Part shown: one piece after another, positions 46,262-54,553 of the stretch
Numbering within the stretch: the stretch's first letter is position 1
Layout of the letters: the number at the start of each line of letters is the position of its first letter
Source: an uncultured Desulfobacter sp.
GTDB lineage: Bacteria; Desulfobacterota; Desulfobacteria; Desulfobacterales; Desulfobacteraceae
Length of the DNA: 64,000 nt
Direction of reading: 5' to 3'
Assembly (NCBI RefSeq): GCF_963666675.1
Contig: NZ_OY762929.1
Coordinates: forward strand, 3,534,001-3,598,000
The notes under the pieces: model-generated
Told to the model about the DNA's origin: nothing
Seen by the model: the letters and a program-made list of their open reading frames with translations, nothing else
Database searches by the model: none
Made by a program: the position numbers and the translations under genes

Positions 46262-46355
46262 TTGCAAAGCCCTCCCAGGCCATCCGGTAGTTCGAGTCAT
46301 GAAAAAAATTAAAGAAATATAGCGGTTAAGCTCCCGTTATCGCGCCGGGTAAACA

Positions 46356-46389
46356 AAAAGAGCGGGGTTATAATGAACCCCGCTCTTTT
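46356..46389. terminator. Bidirectional terminator between convergent genes
   Basis: AAAAGAGCGGGGTT (46356-46369) and AACCCCGCTCTTTT (46376-46389) form a perfect 14-bp stem with a 6-nt loop. It has T-runs in both orientations. It serves the papain-like gene (forward) and the PEP-CTERM gene (reverse). Confidence 0.9.
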
Positions 46390-46408
46390 AAATGATGGAT
46401 GTTCCAAG

Positions 46409-46957
46409 CTATATCTGATCGTTTCTTAGAGTCCTTGTCATAACTAGCAGCCCTATGCCCAAAAGGCATACGGTACTCGGTACGGGAACAGTACTGCCCT
46501 GTGAGGAATCAACCGGGGATGGCCACATACTAATATAAAACAAACCATTGTTGTCCGTTGTGTTGTCCGTATAAATATTAAATGTTACACTTTCTCCATT
46601 TTCCACCGGGTCTTCATCATAGAAAAAATCAAGAGAATAGCCGTCATCTGAAATGTCGTAATAGTAATTGTTAATATCTTTGGACATCGTGGGGGTTACT
46701 TCTTCTGTGAAGAAGACACCAGCATACACATCACTATTGATTGAAAAATGAAAATCGCCCCATGCATTGGTCCCGATGTTGGTGACCGTTAGGGATACAG
46801 TCCCCTTCCAAGGGTCTGCGTCAGTGTGGCTAATTTCCGTCATTTGCTCCAGACTGAGTTCAATTGTGCCGTCATATACACTGTCATGAGCCCATACCGA
46901 AGTTCCTCCCACTAAAAGAATAAACACCATGCTGCATAACACTAAAAACCGTTTCAC
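46409..46957 (-). CDS. PEP-CTERM-type sorting-domain protein
   Basis: Exported protein. I chose the GTG at 46957 (MKRFLVLCSMVFILLVGG) because AGGAGGG lies 8-14 nt upstream and a signal peptide begins exactly there. The upstream frame lacks these. The mature part is acidic and Tyr/Asp-rich (DINNYYYDISDDGYSLDFFY), predicted beta-strand rich. The C-terminus reads VPVPSTVCLLGIGLLVMTRT followed by a basic end: a proline motif, hydrophobic helix and basic tail, the layout of PEP-CTERM signals cleaved by exosortase. The motif has VPVPST instead of the common VPEPST. No exosortase gene lies in this window. The protein is probably anchored or secreted with exopolysaccharide. Confidence 0.82.
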   Translation of the reverse strand: MKRFLVLCSMVFILLVGGTSVWAHDSVYDGTIELSLEQMTEISHTDADPWKGTVSLTVTNIGTNAWGDFHFSINSDVYAGVFFTEEVTPTMSKDINNYYYDISDDGYSLDFFYDEDPVENGESVTFNIYTDNTTDNNGLFYISMWPSPVDSSQGSTVPVPSTVCLLGIGLLVMTRTLRNDQI

Positions 46958-47043
46958 CTCTTTGCCCTCCTGCGTTGAATTAGATAAAAACTGCGACAAA
47001 ATGTAAACCACCGCTTGAATCTTTAAAAAAAAGGGACCGGGTG

Positions 47044-47385
47044 TCAATTCCGGCAAGGGGAATTAATAAAAACAAAATAGCCGGCAAATATTTTTAATAT
47101 AATTCCAAACAGATAACCTGCCCACCTTGGATACCACGACATCCTTCGCGGTCCATCCGTCGTGGAAAGCCAAGCCTGTTTGCGGGACACCTCCTTGGTG
47201 GCAATCCACTCCCGCGTGGCCGGATCAGTGATCACGGCAAAACACCAGGGTTGTGAATTCAGACTCGACGGCGCCAGACCTGCGGCCTCCAAAAGTTACC
47301 GGATTTCAGCTTCGCTGATGGGTTCACCGGTAAATGACCGAACACTATGCCGTTGTTCAATGCACTGTTTAACGCTGTTTTTCAT
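47044..47385 (-). pseudogene. Nitroreductase-family gene, N-terminal fragment with nonsense codon
   Basis: On the reverse strand an ATG at 47385 starts a nitroreductase N-terminus (IEQRHSVRSFTGEPISEAEI). It is interrupted by a TAA at 47298-47300 in place of a glutamine codon. After the stop the frame continues as LLEAAGLAPSSLNSQPWCFA, again family-like, to about 47165. Beyond that, residues such as GPRRMSWYPRWAGYL do not resemble nitroreductase, and the gene is cut off. It is a dead remnant of an FMN-dependent reductase. It lies between an amino acid transporter and the PEP-CTERM gene. Confidence 0.8.
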
Positions 47386-47406
47386 ATTTTTTTCAATCTA
47401 TGACTT

Positions 47407-48150
47407 TTATAATATCTGGCTTAAGAACAGCTTGGCCCGCTCATTTTTCGTGTGATTGAAAAATTCATCCGGTGTTCCCTGTTCGACAATGGCACCGTGG
47501 TCCATGAAGATGATTCTGTCGGCCACTTCCCTTGCGAATCCCATTTCATGGGTCACCACAACCATGGTCATCCCCTCTTTGGCAAGAGTGGTCATAACAT
47601 CGAGCACTTCACCGATCATTTCAGGATCAAGGGCGGAGGTGGGTTCATCAAAGAGCATAATTTTCGGGGTCATGGCAAGGGCCCTTGCAATGGCTACCCG
47701 CTGCTGCTGCCCGCCGGAAAGTTTACCCGGATACTCATCCGCCTTTTGTAAAATCCCCACTTTTTCAAGCAGTTTGGTTGAAATCCCCGTAGCCTCTTGG
47801 CGGGTTCGTTTTCTGACAACCAGCTGGGCAAGGTTCAGGTTTTCCATGACCGTTTTATGGGGGAAGACGTTAAAAGACTGGAAGACCATCCCGACCTCTT
47901 CACGGACCTTGTTGATATCGGTTGATTTATCATTAATATCAACGCCGTCAATGACAATTCTGCCGGCATCAATGGTTTCCAGCTGGTTGATGGATCTTAG
48001 CAGCGTACTTTTACCGGAGCCGCTGGGCCCTAAGATTACAACTTTTTCACCATCATGAACGTCCAGTGAAACATTGTCCAGCGCTTTTAATTCACCGTAA
48101 AATTTACTGACACTTTCTATGTGTACAAGGGTTTTGCTATTCATCGTCAC
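47407..48150 (-). CDS. Polar amino acid ABC transporter ATP-binding protein
   Basis: ATPase of 247 residues, GlnQ/HisP type. Walker A GPSGSGKST, signature LSGGQQQRV, Walker B IMLFDEPTSALD, and the H-loop VVTHEMGFAREV are all present. Residues about 85-95 carry the Q-loop in VGMVFQSFNVFPHKT. It is the last gene of a three-gene reverse-strand set after binding protein and permease; its start overlaps the permease end by 14 nt. It energises uptake of a polar amino acid. The exact amino acid cannot be told. Confidence 0.95.
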   Translation of the reverse strand: MTMNSKTLVHIESVSKFYGELKALDNVSLDVHDGEKVVILGPSGSGKSTLLRSINQLETIDAGRIVIDGVDINDKSTDINKVREEVGMVFQSFNVFPHKTVMENLNLAQLVVRKRTRQEATGISTKLLEKVGILQKADEYPGKLSGGQQQRVAIARALAMTPKIMLFDEPTSALDPEMIGEVLDVMTTLAKEGMTMVVVTHEMGFAREVADRIIFMDHGAIVEQGTPDEFFNHTKNERAKLFLSQIL

Positions 48151-48931
48151 TTATCTTATCCTCCATAATGCCCACAAGTTTTGACAGAATCAATGTAATT
48201 ACAAGGTAGATAAGGGCTACCATTGTATAGGTTTCAAAATAATCGAATGATTCGGATGCAAATTCTCGTCCCCGCCTTAAAAGATCGGAAACAGCAAGGA
48301 TTGAAACAAGAGAGGAATCCTTTAAAAGGGCGATAAATTCATTACCCACAGGCGGCAGTATGGTTTTTATCGCCTGGGGAAGGATAACGTGCTTGGTGGT
48401 CTGTGACGACGTCATTCCAAGGGATCTTGCAGCTTCGGTCTGGCCCTTTGGAATGGCATCAATACCTGCTCTAAAAATTTCTGCCATGTATGCACCGTAG
48501 CAGATGGACATGGCAATGATGGCGCAAACCTGGGCAGGCAGTTGAACAAATTTTCCCAATGCAAAGTAGATGTAAAAGAGTTGAACCAGAAGGGGAATGC
48601 CTCTGATCACTTCAACATACAGGGAGGCAATGCCGTTGATGAACTTATTTTTGGAAATTCTTCCAAGCCCGGCAATGAGACCGAATATCAACGATAGAAA
48701 AATTGAGGCGATGGTTACCTTGAACGTGACAAAAATCCCATCCGGCAGAAATTTAATTATATCAAGATACGGATCAGGTTTAAAATAGACGAGTGCAGCA
48801 ATAGTTGATACGGCACCGACAAAGGTCACCCGCCAGGCAGTGAGCAATCCCATATCGTCTTTTCGGGGAATTGCCCCACCCTCGGAAATCTCTATTTTTT
48901 TTGATTTTTCAGCACTACCAGACATTGGCAT
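48137..48931 (-). CDS. Polar amino acid ABC transporter permease
   Basis: Membrane permease of 264 residues of the HisM/GlnP type. It has about five to six hydrophobic segments. The family signature is visible as YGAYMAEIFRAGIDAIPKGQ, then TEAARSLGM, the coupling loop to the ATPase. The cytoplasmic N-terminus of about 28 residues is longer than usual and charged. A terminator-like hairpin in the gap before it lowers its expression relative to the binding protein, as is common in such operons. Confidence 0.93.
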   Translation of the reverse strand: MPMSGSAEKSKKIEISEGGAIPRKDDMGLLTAWRVTFVGAVSTIAALVYFKPDPYLDIIKFLPDGIFVTFKVTIASIFLSLIFGLIAGLGRISKNKFINGIASLYVEVIRGIPLLVQLFYIYFALGKFVQLPAQVCAIIAMSICYGAYMAEIFRAGIDAIPKGQTEAARSLGMTSSQTTKHVILPQAIKTILPPVGNEFIALLKDSSLVSILAVSDLLRRGREFASESFDYFETYTMVALIYLVITLILSKLVGIMEDKISDDE

Positions 48932-48998
48932 TTTTACTTTCTTTCCTTGTCTAAATTGATAGCCACACCGTGGCCATGGCTCTTTTTCATATCGCCAT

Positions 48999-49030
48999 TA
49001 AAAAAAGCCTGACCCCGAAGGATCAGGCTT
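48999..49030 (-). terminator. Attenuating terminator between binding-protein and permease genes
   Basis: AAGCCTGA (49005-49012) pairs with TCAGGCTT (49023-49030). On the reverse strand the stem is followed by a run of seven T. It lies 16 nt after the binding-protein stop codon and presumably causes partial termination. Confidence 0.82.
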
Positions 49031-49045
49031 TGTGTCAAATTTCAA

Positions 49046-49804
49046 TTATTGCAGCCACTTTTTCTCAAGCTGCTTGTCGATACCCTTCGCCTGGACCGCC
49101 CGGATACCCTTGTTGATCAGCTCAACCAGCTCTTTGTTTCCTTTTTTAACCACAATACCGTAGTTTTCCTGGGTAAACGGTTTACCGGCAATTTTAAATT
49201 TGCCTTTGTAGCTCTCTTTTTGGAGTGCATAATTGGCTGCGATTGGCGTATCACACACAACGCCGTCAATTCTGCCTGCGGCCATGTCTTCAAAGGTAAG
49301 ACCGATTTCATCATAGGATTTAAGCGTTACGCCGTCCGCCTTCTTGATCTCCATTGCGCCGGTTGTGCCGATCTGGGCACCCAATGTTTTACCCTTGAGA
49401 TCGGCAATGACTTTTGCAGAAGAGGCAACGGGCACAACCAGCACCTGGCCTGCGTTTACATAGGGCAGAGAAAAATCCATGGCTTTCTTGCGTTTGTCGG
49501 TGATCGTCACAGAAGAGATGATGGCATCGTATTTGCCGGTGGCGATACCGGCAAAGATACCGTCCCATGCCGTATTCTTAATGACCACCTTGAATCCTGC
49601 TTCTTTGGCAACCGCATGCATATAATCAATATTAAAGCCCACAAGATTTTTGTTTTCATCAATCATTTCCATGGGCGGCCAGGTGGCGTCCGATGCCACG
49701 GTAACCACCCGCTGGGCGTCAGATGCAAAAACGGTTCCGGTCATCGCGACGGCAAACAAAGAACAAAACGCGCACAGCACTGTAATTGATTTAAATAGTT
49801 TCAT
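49046..49804 (-). CDS. Amino-acid-type ABC transporter substrate-binding protein (family 3)
   Basis: Periplasmic binding protein of 252 residues. A signal peptide is visible (MKLFKSITVLCAFCSLFAVA, ending near VFA-SDA). The mature start reads RVVTVASDATWPPMEMID, typical of family 3. Later segments KYDAIISSVTITDKRKKAMD and GKTLGAQIGTTGAMEI are standard. It is the first and probably most abundant product of the transporter operon. Ligand unknown; the family mostly binds glutamine, arginine, histidine or other polar amino acids. Confidence 0.95.
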   Translation of the reverse strand: MKLFKSITVLCAFCSLFAVAMTGTVFASDAQRVVTVASDATWPPMEMIDENKNLVGFNIDYMHAVAKEAGFKVVIKNTAWDGIFAGIATGKYDAIISSVTITDKRKKAMDFSLPYVNAGQVLVVPVASSAKVIADLKGKTLGAQIGTTGAMEIKKADGVTLKSYDEIGLTFEDMAAGRIDGVVCDTPIAANYALQKESYKGKFKIAGKPFTQENYGIVVKKGNKELVELINKGIRAVQAKGIDKQLEKKWLQ

Positions 49805-49988
49805 AATACTCTCCTGTATAAGTTACGTTTAAAAATAATTTAAGATCGAAAAATACGCATTCGGCTTTTTGAAGTCAAACGAAAAAAGAGTGCATCTCTT
49901 TTTTGTTTGCCTTTATTTATGAATTGTGATTAATAAACCAGCCTGATTTTTGTTTGGTCTGGACAATTTTTCAAAGAAAGAAATAATT

Positions 49989-50180
49989 TTATATGAAAGA
50001 GTTTGATAACGTACTGAATTCTTTCATTCTTCGTTGTGGGTCGAAGCCTGGGTCATGATAGGCCTGGCTCGGCCCATGGCCGTTATATGAAAGAGTTCAG
50101 TAAGTTACTGAGTTCTTTCAACCTTCGTTGTGGGCTGTCCTTCAGTGCTGATATGTCAGGTCAGCCCATGGCTGTTATAT
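49989..50180 (-). repeat. Dispersed paired-hairpin repeat, locus 6 (two units)
   Basis: Two complete reverse-orientation units at 49989-50086 and 50083-50180. The first has GCCTGGGTCATGATAGGCC (subtype 2). The second has CAGTGCTGATATGTCAGGTC (subtype 1) and a near-perfect second hairpin GAAAGAGTTCAGTAA / TTACTGAGTTCTTTC. They lie upstream of the EamA transporter gene. Confidence 0.9.
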
Positions 50181-50235
50181 TATATTCAATGCGTTTTATG
50201 CCATGTGATGAAAACGATGGGTTGAAAAAAAATTT

Positions 50236-51159
50236 ATGAAATCCCAAAGTCCAAAATTAAGAGCGGTCGGTGCTTATATTCTTCTGGTTTTAACAACATT
50301 TTTCTGGGGAATAACATTTGTTGTTGTCAAAGATGCGGTCAGTCAGGTGGACGTATTTATTTTCCTTGCCCAGCGATTTATTGCAGCCGCATGTATACTG
50401 TTGCTTTTGTGCCCGTTTTTAAAACGACCCATAAACGGCAAGACCCTTTTAAAGGGCAGCGTTTTAGGGGTCATGCTTTTTGGTGGTTTTGCGTTTCAAA
50501 CCATGGCGCTGCAATACACGTCGGCATCCAATACCGCCTTTTTAACCGGGCTGAATGTTGTTTTTGTTCCCATTTTATCCGCCGTTATATTCAGAAAAAC
50601 CATTGGGGCAAAATCCCTTGCCGGGGCCGTGCTCGCATTTATCGGGCTCTATCTTTTATGCGGCACAGGCTCAAGCTGGTCCTTTAATAAGGGAGACATG
50701 CTCAGCTTTATCTGTTCGATCTGCATTGCGGTTCATATTATCTATACCGGGAAATATGCCCGGTCCTATGATGTTTACTGGCTGACAACCATTCAGCTGG
50801 GGGTGATCGGACTGCTGAGCCTGATCATCGCATACTTGACAGGGCATGATGCCCTTGCCTGGTATCCTGAAATCCGTGATGCGCTCATCGTCTGTGTGCT
50901 GTTCGCAACGATATTTGCATTTTCGGTTCAAACAGGGATGCAGCGGTTTATCAGCCCCTCTTCAACAGCCCTGATATTCTGCCTTGAGCCTGTTTTTGCA
51001 GCCATTTGTGCATATTTTCTAATTGACGAGAACATTGGCGTAAACGGCCTGATCGGTGCAGGGCTGATCCTTTCGGGGATGATTATTTCGGAAATCAAGT
51101 TTAAAAAGCCAAGGGGGTGGGGCCAACCCCCGCAAACGGCACACTCCAAAAGTGTTTAA
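50236..51159 (+). CDS. EamA/DMT-family transporter
   Basis: Integral membrane transporter of 307 residues with about ten hydrophobic helices and two EamA repeats (about 12-145 and 155-290). Family features include TFFWGITFVVVKDAV at the start and FQTMALQYTSASNTAFLTGL in the first repeat; the second has FAVQTG-like and SSTALIFCLEPVFAAICAYF. Members export metabolites such as amino acids or drugs; the substrate here is unknown. Its 3' end overlaps the convergent phosphopantetheinyl transferase gene by 59 nt. Confidence 0.9.
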   Translation: MKSQSPKLRAVGAYILLVLTTFFWGITFVVVKDAVSQVDVFIFLAQRFIAAACILLLLCPFLKRPINGKTLLKGSVLGVMLFGGFAFQTMALQYTSASNTAFLTGLNVVFVPILSAVIFRKTIGAKSLAGAVLAFIGLYLLCGTGSSWSFNKGDMLSFICSICIAVHIIYTGKYARSYDVYWLTTIQLGVIGLLSLIIAYLTGHDALAWYPEIRDALIVCVLFATIFAFSVQTGMQRFISPSSTALIFCLEPVFAAICAYFLIDENIGVNGLIGAGLILSGMIISEIKFKKPRGWGQPPQTAHSKSV

Positions 51160-51847
51160 ACACAACGGCCGACCTGGACCGAACCGCAGCAGCAACAATT
51201 TTGCCGGATTCAGGCCGCCACTGGGAAAACCGCCATGCGGGATCGACCCGGCCGGTATCACTGAAGGTAATTTGAATGTCGGATTCATTTGCGTTAAATG
51301 AAAAACTGTTCAAAGGGATGGACAGCCCCCTGCCCACGGCTTTGATATAGGCCTCTTTCAAGGTCCAGATGTAAAAAAACAACGCGCGTTTCTCTGCCTC
51401 CGGTGCCTTTGATACAAGATTGGCTTCCGCAGGAGAAAAAAATCGGCGGGCGATGGACAGATCCGTCCGCCGCCCAACGTCCTCCACATCCACCCCCACA
51501 TCCGCATCACGGCCCAAAGCGCAAACCGCCACGCCATGGCTGTGGGAGAGGTTAAAATGGATATCGGGGACCCCGGCAAGAAAAGGTTTGCCGTATTCAT
51601 TGGTTGAAAAACTAAGGGATCTGGGGTCCTGCTGGGTCACCTCGCCGGCCACATACCGAACCAGGGCTCTGGACACAAGGCTCAGGTGCCGGTCCGCATG
51701 CTTCATATACCGGTCTGCCTTTTGGAGTTCAGCCGGGCAAAGACAGCGTCTGTATTGTTCTAAAAGGCCGGGATCTGATATCCGGTCTGCCCGGGTGTAG
51801 TATAGATAAACTTGACCGGCAGCCGGAACGGGCGGTTTTATCATCAT
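51101..51847 (-). CDS. 4'-phosphopantetheinyl transferase (Sfp/AcpT superfamily)
   Basis: Transfers the phosphopantetheine arm of coenzyme A to carrier proteins of fatty acid, polyketide or peptide synthases. The product has 248 residues, Sfp-type length. The signature motifs are present: ALGRDADVGVDVEDVGRR (magnesium-binding aspartates of GVDVE) and FFYIWTLKEAYIKAVGRGL (W-x-x-KEA-x-x-K). The histidine/serine region NLSHSHGVAVCAL is also typical. Its partner carrier protein is not in this window. The C-terminal 20 residues lie in the overlap with the convergent gene and may be poorly conserved. Confidence 0.92.
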   Translation of the reverse strand: MMIKPPVPAAGQVYLYYTRADRISDPGLLEQYRRCLCPAELQKADRYMKHADRHLSLVSRALVRYVAGEVTQQDPRSLSFSTNEYGKPFLAGVPDIHFNLSHSHGVAVCALGRDADVGVDVEDVGRRTDLSIARRFFSPAEANLVSKAPEAEKRALFFYIWTLKEAYIKAVGRGLSIPLNSFSFNANESDIQITFSDTGRVDPAWRFSQWRPESGKIVAAAVRSRSAVVFKHFWSVPFAGVGPTPLAF

Positions 51848-52160
51848 TGTGACCTGCTGTTTTCTTTATCGTGCATATCATTGGGGTTTAAAAAAAAATA
51901 TCATACCACAAAAGCTGAACGTAAGCTTAGCACTTATTGTCTATTTTCACATAACCCTTGTGTTTGCAGACAGATTAATTTTGCCGCAATCTGCATTAAT
52001 TTGAATAAATCGAGCTTGAAATGCAAAGGTAAGCAAGTTACTCTTCTATATGAAGTTGTATTTTTAGCCTGTTTTAAAAATTGGGGCCCCAAAAAACGAA
52101 AGGCACCTTTTTATCAGGAACGTACATGGATTTATAGGTGAGTTAGGAAACAAAAGTAAT
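51848..52160. other. Intergenic stretch with no recognised gene
   Basis: Upstream region of the alcohol dehydrogenase operon. I looked for a -24/-12 sigma-54 promoter and did not find a convincing one. No repeat or hairpin stands out. Confidence 0.5.
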
Positions 52161-53333
52161 ATGCAGTCCGTTTTAAAAAAAGATCGTTGCGGGGACATTT
52201 TAAAATTTTCTGTCCCCGAAATTTTTTTTGGCAGAAAAAGCCTTGGATACGCCGGGATGAGCGCCAAGCGAATGGGTGCAGAAAAAATATTTCTGGTCAC
52301 TGATGCAGGGCTTGAAAAATCCGGATGGGTGGAAAAATTACTTGATATTCTCGCCCGGGAAAAAATCAACTGGGTCTATTATTCCGATATTGACAGCAAT
52401 CCCCGGGACTGGCAGATCCAGCAGGGCGCAGAGCTGTACAAGGAACAAAATTGCGACGTTGTCATGGCCATAGGCGGCGGCAGCCCCATGGATGCCGCAA
52501 AGGGCATTGCCCTGGTGGCCAGCAACGGCGGCCGGGTGAACGATTATGAAGGGGCCAACCAGATCCGTGACCCCCTGCCCCCCATGATATTTATCCCGTC
52601 AACCGCCAGCAGCGGATCGGACATTTCCCAGTTTGCCATTATCACGGATATGGATCGCCGGGTGAAAATGTCCATCATCAGCCGGACCCTTGTGCCCAAT
52701 ATCTCTATCATTGATCCGGAACTTTTAACCACCAAATCCAGGGGACTGATCATTGCCGCCGCCCTGGATGCCCTGTCCCATGCCGTTGAGGCCCATGTCT
52801 CCCGGATTGCCTCTCCCATGACCGAAGTCCACTCCCTTAAAGCCATTGAACTGATCTTCCATCATCTGCCCAAAGCCCTTGAAACGCGCTCCATCCACCA
52901 TCTTGAAAAGTTGAGCATGGCCGGCACCTCTGCCGCAATGGCATTCAGCAACGCCAGTCTGGGCATGGACCATGCGCTGGCCCACTCCCTGGGCGGGGTT
53001 TTGGATACGGTTCACGGTATCATCCACCCTATCCTTTTGCCCCAGGTCATGCGGTTCAACCTTGAATCCAGTACCGACAAGATTGCCCAGATCGGCCAGG
53101 TGATTTTAGGCAGGACCCTTTCAACACCCGAAGAAACCGCCCTGGCAGGCATCGAGCGCCTGGAAGAGTATTTTAAAAGTCTTAAGGTTTCAACAAGATT
53201 AAGGGATATTGTACCGGACCGGTCCAAACTGCAACGCGTCTGCGAGATGGCGGCCCTGGACACCTGCCTGCTGAGCAATCCAAGAAGCGCCAGTGTGCAG
53301 GAGATGCTCGAAATATGTGAAAAGGTGTGGTGA
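52161..53333 (+). CDS. Iron-containing alcohol dehydrogenase (operon with kinase and regulator)
   Basis: Group III alcohol dehydrogenase of 390 residues. The NAD-binding region has AIGGGSPMDAAKGIALV. The metal-binding region shows DALSHAVEAHVSR and HALAHSLGGVLDTVHG, with the conserved Asp and three His. It interconverts primary alcohols and aldehydes with NAD(H). It is the first gene of a set with the histidine kinase at 53333 (TGATG overlap of stop and start) and the sigma-54 regulator. It may therefore be a signalling-linked enzyme. Confidence 0.95.
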   Translation: MQSVLKKDRCGDILKFSVPEIFFGRKSLGYAGMSAKRMGAEKIFLVTDAGLEKSGWVEKLLDILAREKINWVYYSDIDSNPRDWQIQQGAELYKEQNCDVVMAIGGGSPMDAAKGIALVASNGGRVNDYEGANQIRDPLPPMIFIPSTASSGSDISQFAIITDMDRRVKMSIISRTLVPNISIIDPELLTTKSRGLIIAAALDALSHAVEAHVSRIASPMTEVHSLKAIELIFHHLPKALETRSIHHLEKLSMAGTSAAMAFSNASLGMDHALAHSLGGVLDTVHGIIHPILLPQVMRFNLESSTDKIAQIGQVILGRTLSTPEETALAGIERLEEYFKSLKVSTRLRDIVPDRSKLQRVCEMAALDTCLLSNPRSASVQEMLEICEKVW

Positions 53334-54553
53334 TGAGAAAAACGACCCTTGATGATATTATCGGCCTGAAATATACCAAGCTGGGGTTTTTCCCCGAGGC
53401 CAAGCATAAAATGACCCAGCTTAAGGCCGCCAACACCAGGCTTGAGCGTAAAAGTCAGAAACTTCAGGCGATTTTAGACGGCATCTCCGATGTCATGGTC
53501 ATCATGTCCCTGAATTTTACGATCATTACGGTTAACCGGCTTTTCTCGGAGGTGTTTGAGTGTGACCGGCCCGAACGAAAGACCTGCTATGAACTGTTCA
53601 TGAACAGAACCTCCCCCTGCCCCGACTGTCCGGTGAAAGAGTCTCTGGCAAACGGGCAGGTCTGCCGCAAAACCCGGATCTACATGATCAAGGATAAAAA
53701 ACGGCAGTTTGAAGTATCGGTCTCTCCCATGACGGATATCCATGGAAAGATCTTTAGATTCATTCTTCTCATGCGGGATGTGACCCGGGAAAAAGAGTAC
53801 CAGGAAAGTTATTATTACTCCACGAAAATGGCCACTGTAGGGTTGCTGGCAGCCGGTGTGGCCCATGAGATCAACAATCCGTTAACCTCCATCCACGGGT
53901 TCTCCGAAGGCCTGAAACGGCGTCTGCCCAGACTGAAGGAGTACCTTGAGCACAATCCCGGGGCTGATGCCGATGACCTTGCAGCAGATTTTGATGAATA
54001 CATCGATACCATTATTGCCGAATGCAACCGGTGCCGTGACATCGTAAAAAACCTTTTGACCTTCAGCCCGAGAAAACGCATTGATTTCTCCCGGGTGGAT
54101 CTCAAGGATCTGGTCACCGATGTGATCAAACTCCTTCATTTCCGCCTCAGGCAGGAAGCCGGTGTGACCATTGACCTGGATCTGCCTTCCGATATTCCAA
54201 AGATCAGAGGCAATGCCCCGGAGATCAAGCAGGTTTTGCTCAATATTGTCTGTAATGCCATTGATGCCGTTGAAGGTAAAGGCCGCCTGGACATCTATGT
54301 CAAGGTTAGAAGACGGTGGATTGTGCTCTCTGTGGAAGACAACGGCTATGGTATCAATGACGAGGACATGAAACGGCTTTTTGACCCGTTTTTCACCACC
54401 AAACCACCTGGGAAGGGAACAGGCATAGGTCTGTCCACCTGCTATAACATTATCCAGCAGCACCAGGGAAAAATATTAGTTGAAAGTGAACCCGACAAGG
54501 GAAGCGTATTCCACATCTGCTTTCCCCTTGAGGAAAAAGATATAGATGAATAA
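53333..54553 (+). CDS. PAS sensor histidine kinase in alcohol dehydrogenase operon
   Basis: Soluble kinase of 406 residues. I chose ATG 53333, which overlaps the dehydrogenase stop (TGATG) and has GAAAAGG upstream; GTG codons at 53327 and 53330 are alternatives. After a short coiled coil, a PAS domain (about 45-165) has the cysteine motif SPCPDCPV, possibly for a redox or metal cofactor. The phospho-acceptor is H178 (GVAHEINNPLTSIHGF). The HATPase domain has EDNGYGIN and GTGIGLSTCYNII. No membrane span. It presumably phosphorylates the sigma-54 regulator encoded next, overlapping it by 8 nt. Confidence 0.93.
   Translation: MRKTTLDDIIGLKYTKLGFFPEAKHKMTQLKAANTRLERKSQKLQAILDGISDVMVIMSLNFTIITVNRLFSEVFECDRPERKTCYELFMNRTSPCPDCPVKESLANGQVCRKTRIYMIKDKKRQFEVSVSPMTDIHGKIFRFILLMRDVTREKEYQESYYYSTKMATVGLLAAGVAHEINNPLTSIHGFSEGLKRRLPRLKEYLEHNPGADADDLAADFDEYIDTIIAECNRCRDIVKNLLTFSPRKRIDFSRVDLKDLVTDVIKLLHFRLRQEAGVTIDLDLPSDIPKIRGNAPEIKQVLLNIVCNAIDAVEGKGRLDIYVKVRRRWIVLSVEDNGYGINDEDMKRLFDPFFTTKPPGKGTGIGLSTCYNIIQQHQGKILVESEPDKGSVFHICFPLEEKDIDE

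Noticed and set aside
49049..49789. Forward 246-codon ORF opposite the amino acid binding protein
   Set aside because: Antisense shadow; the reverse frame has signal peptide and family motifs.
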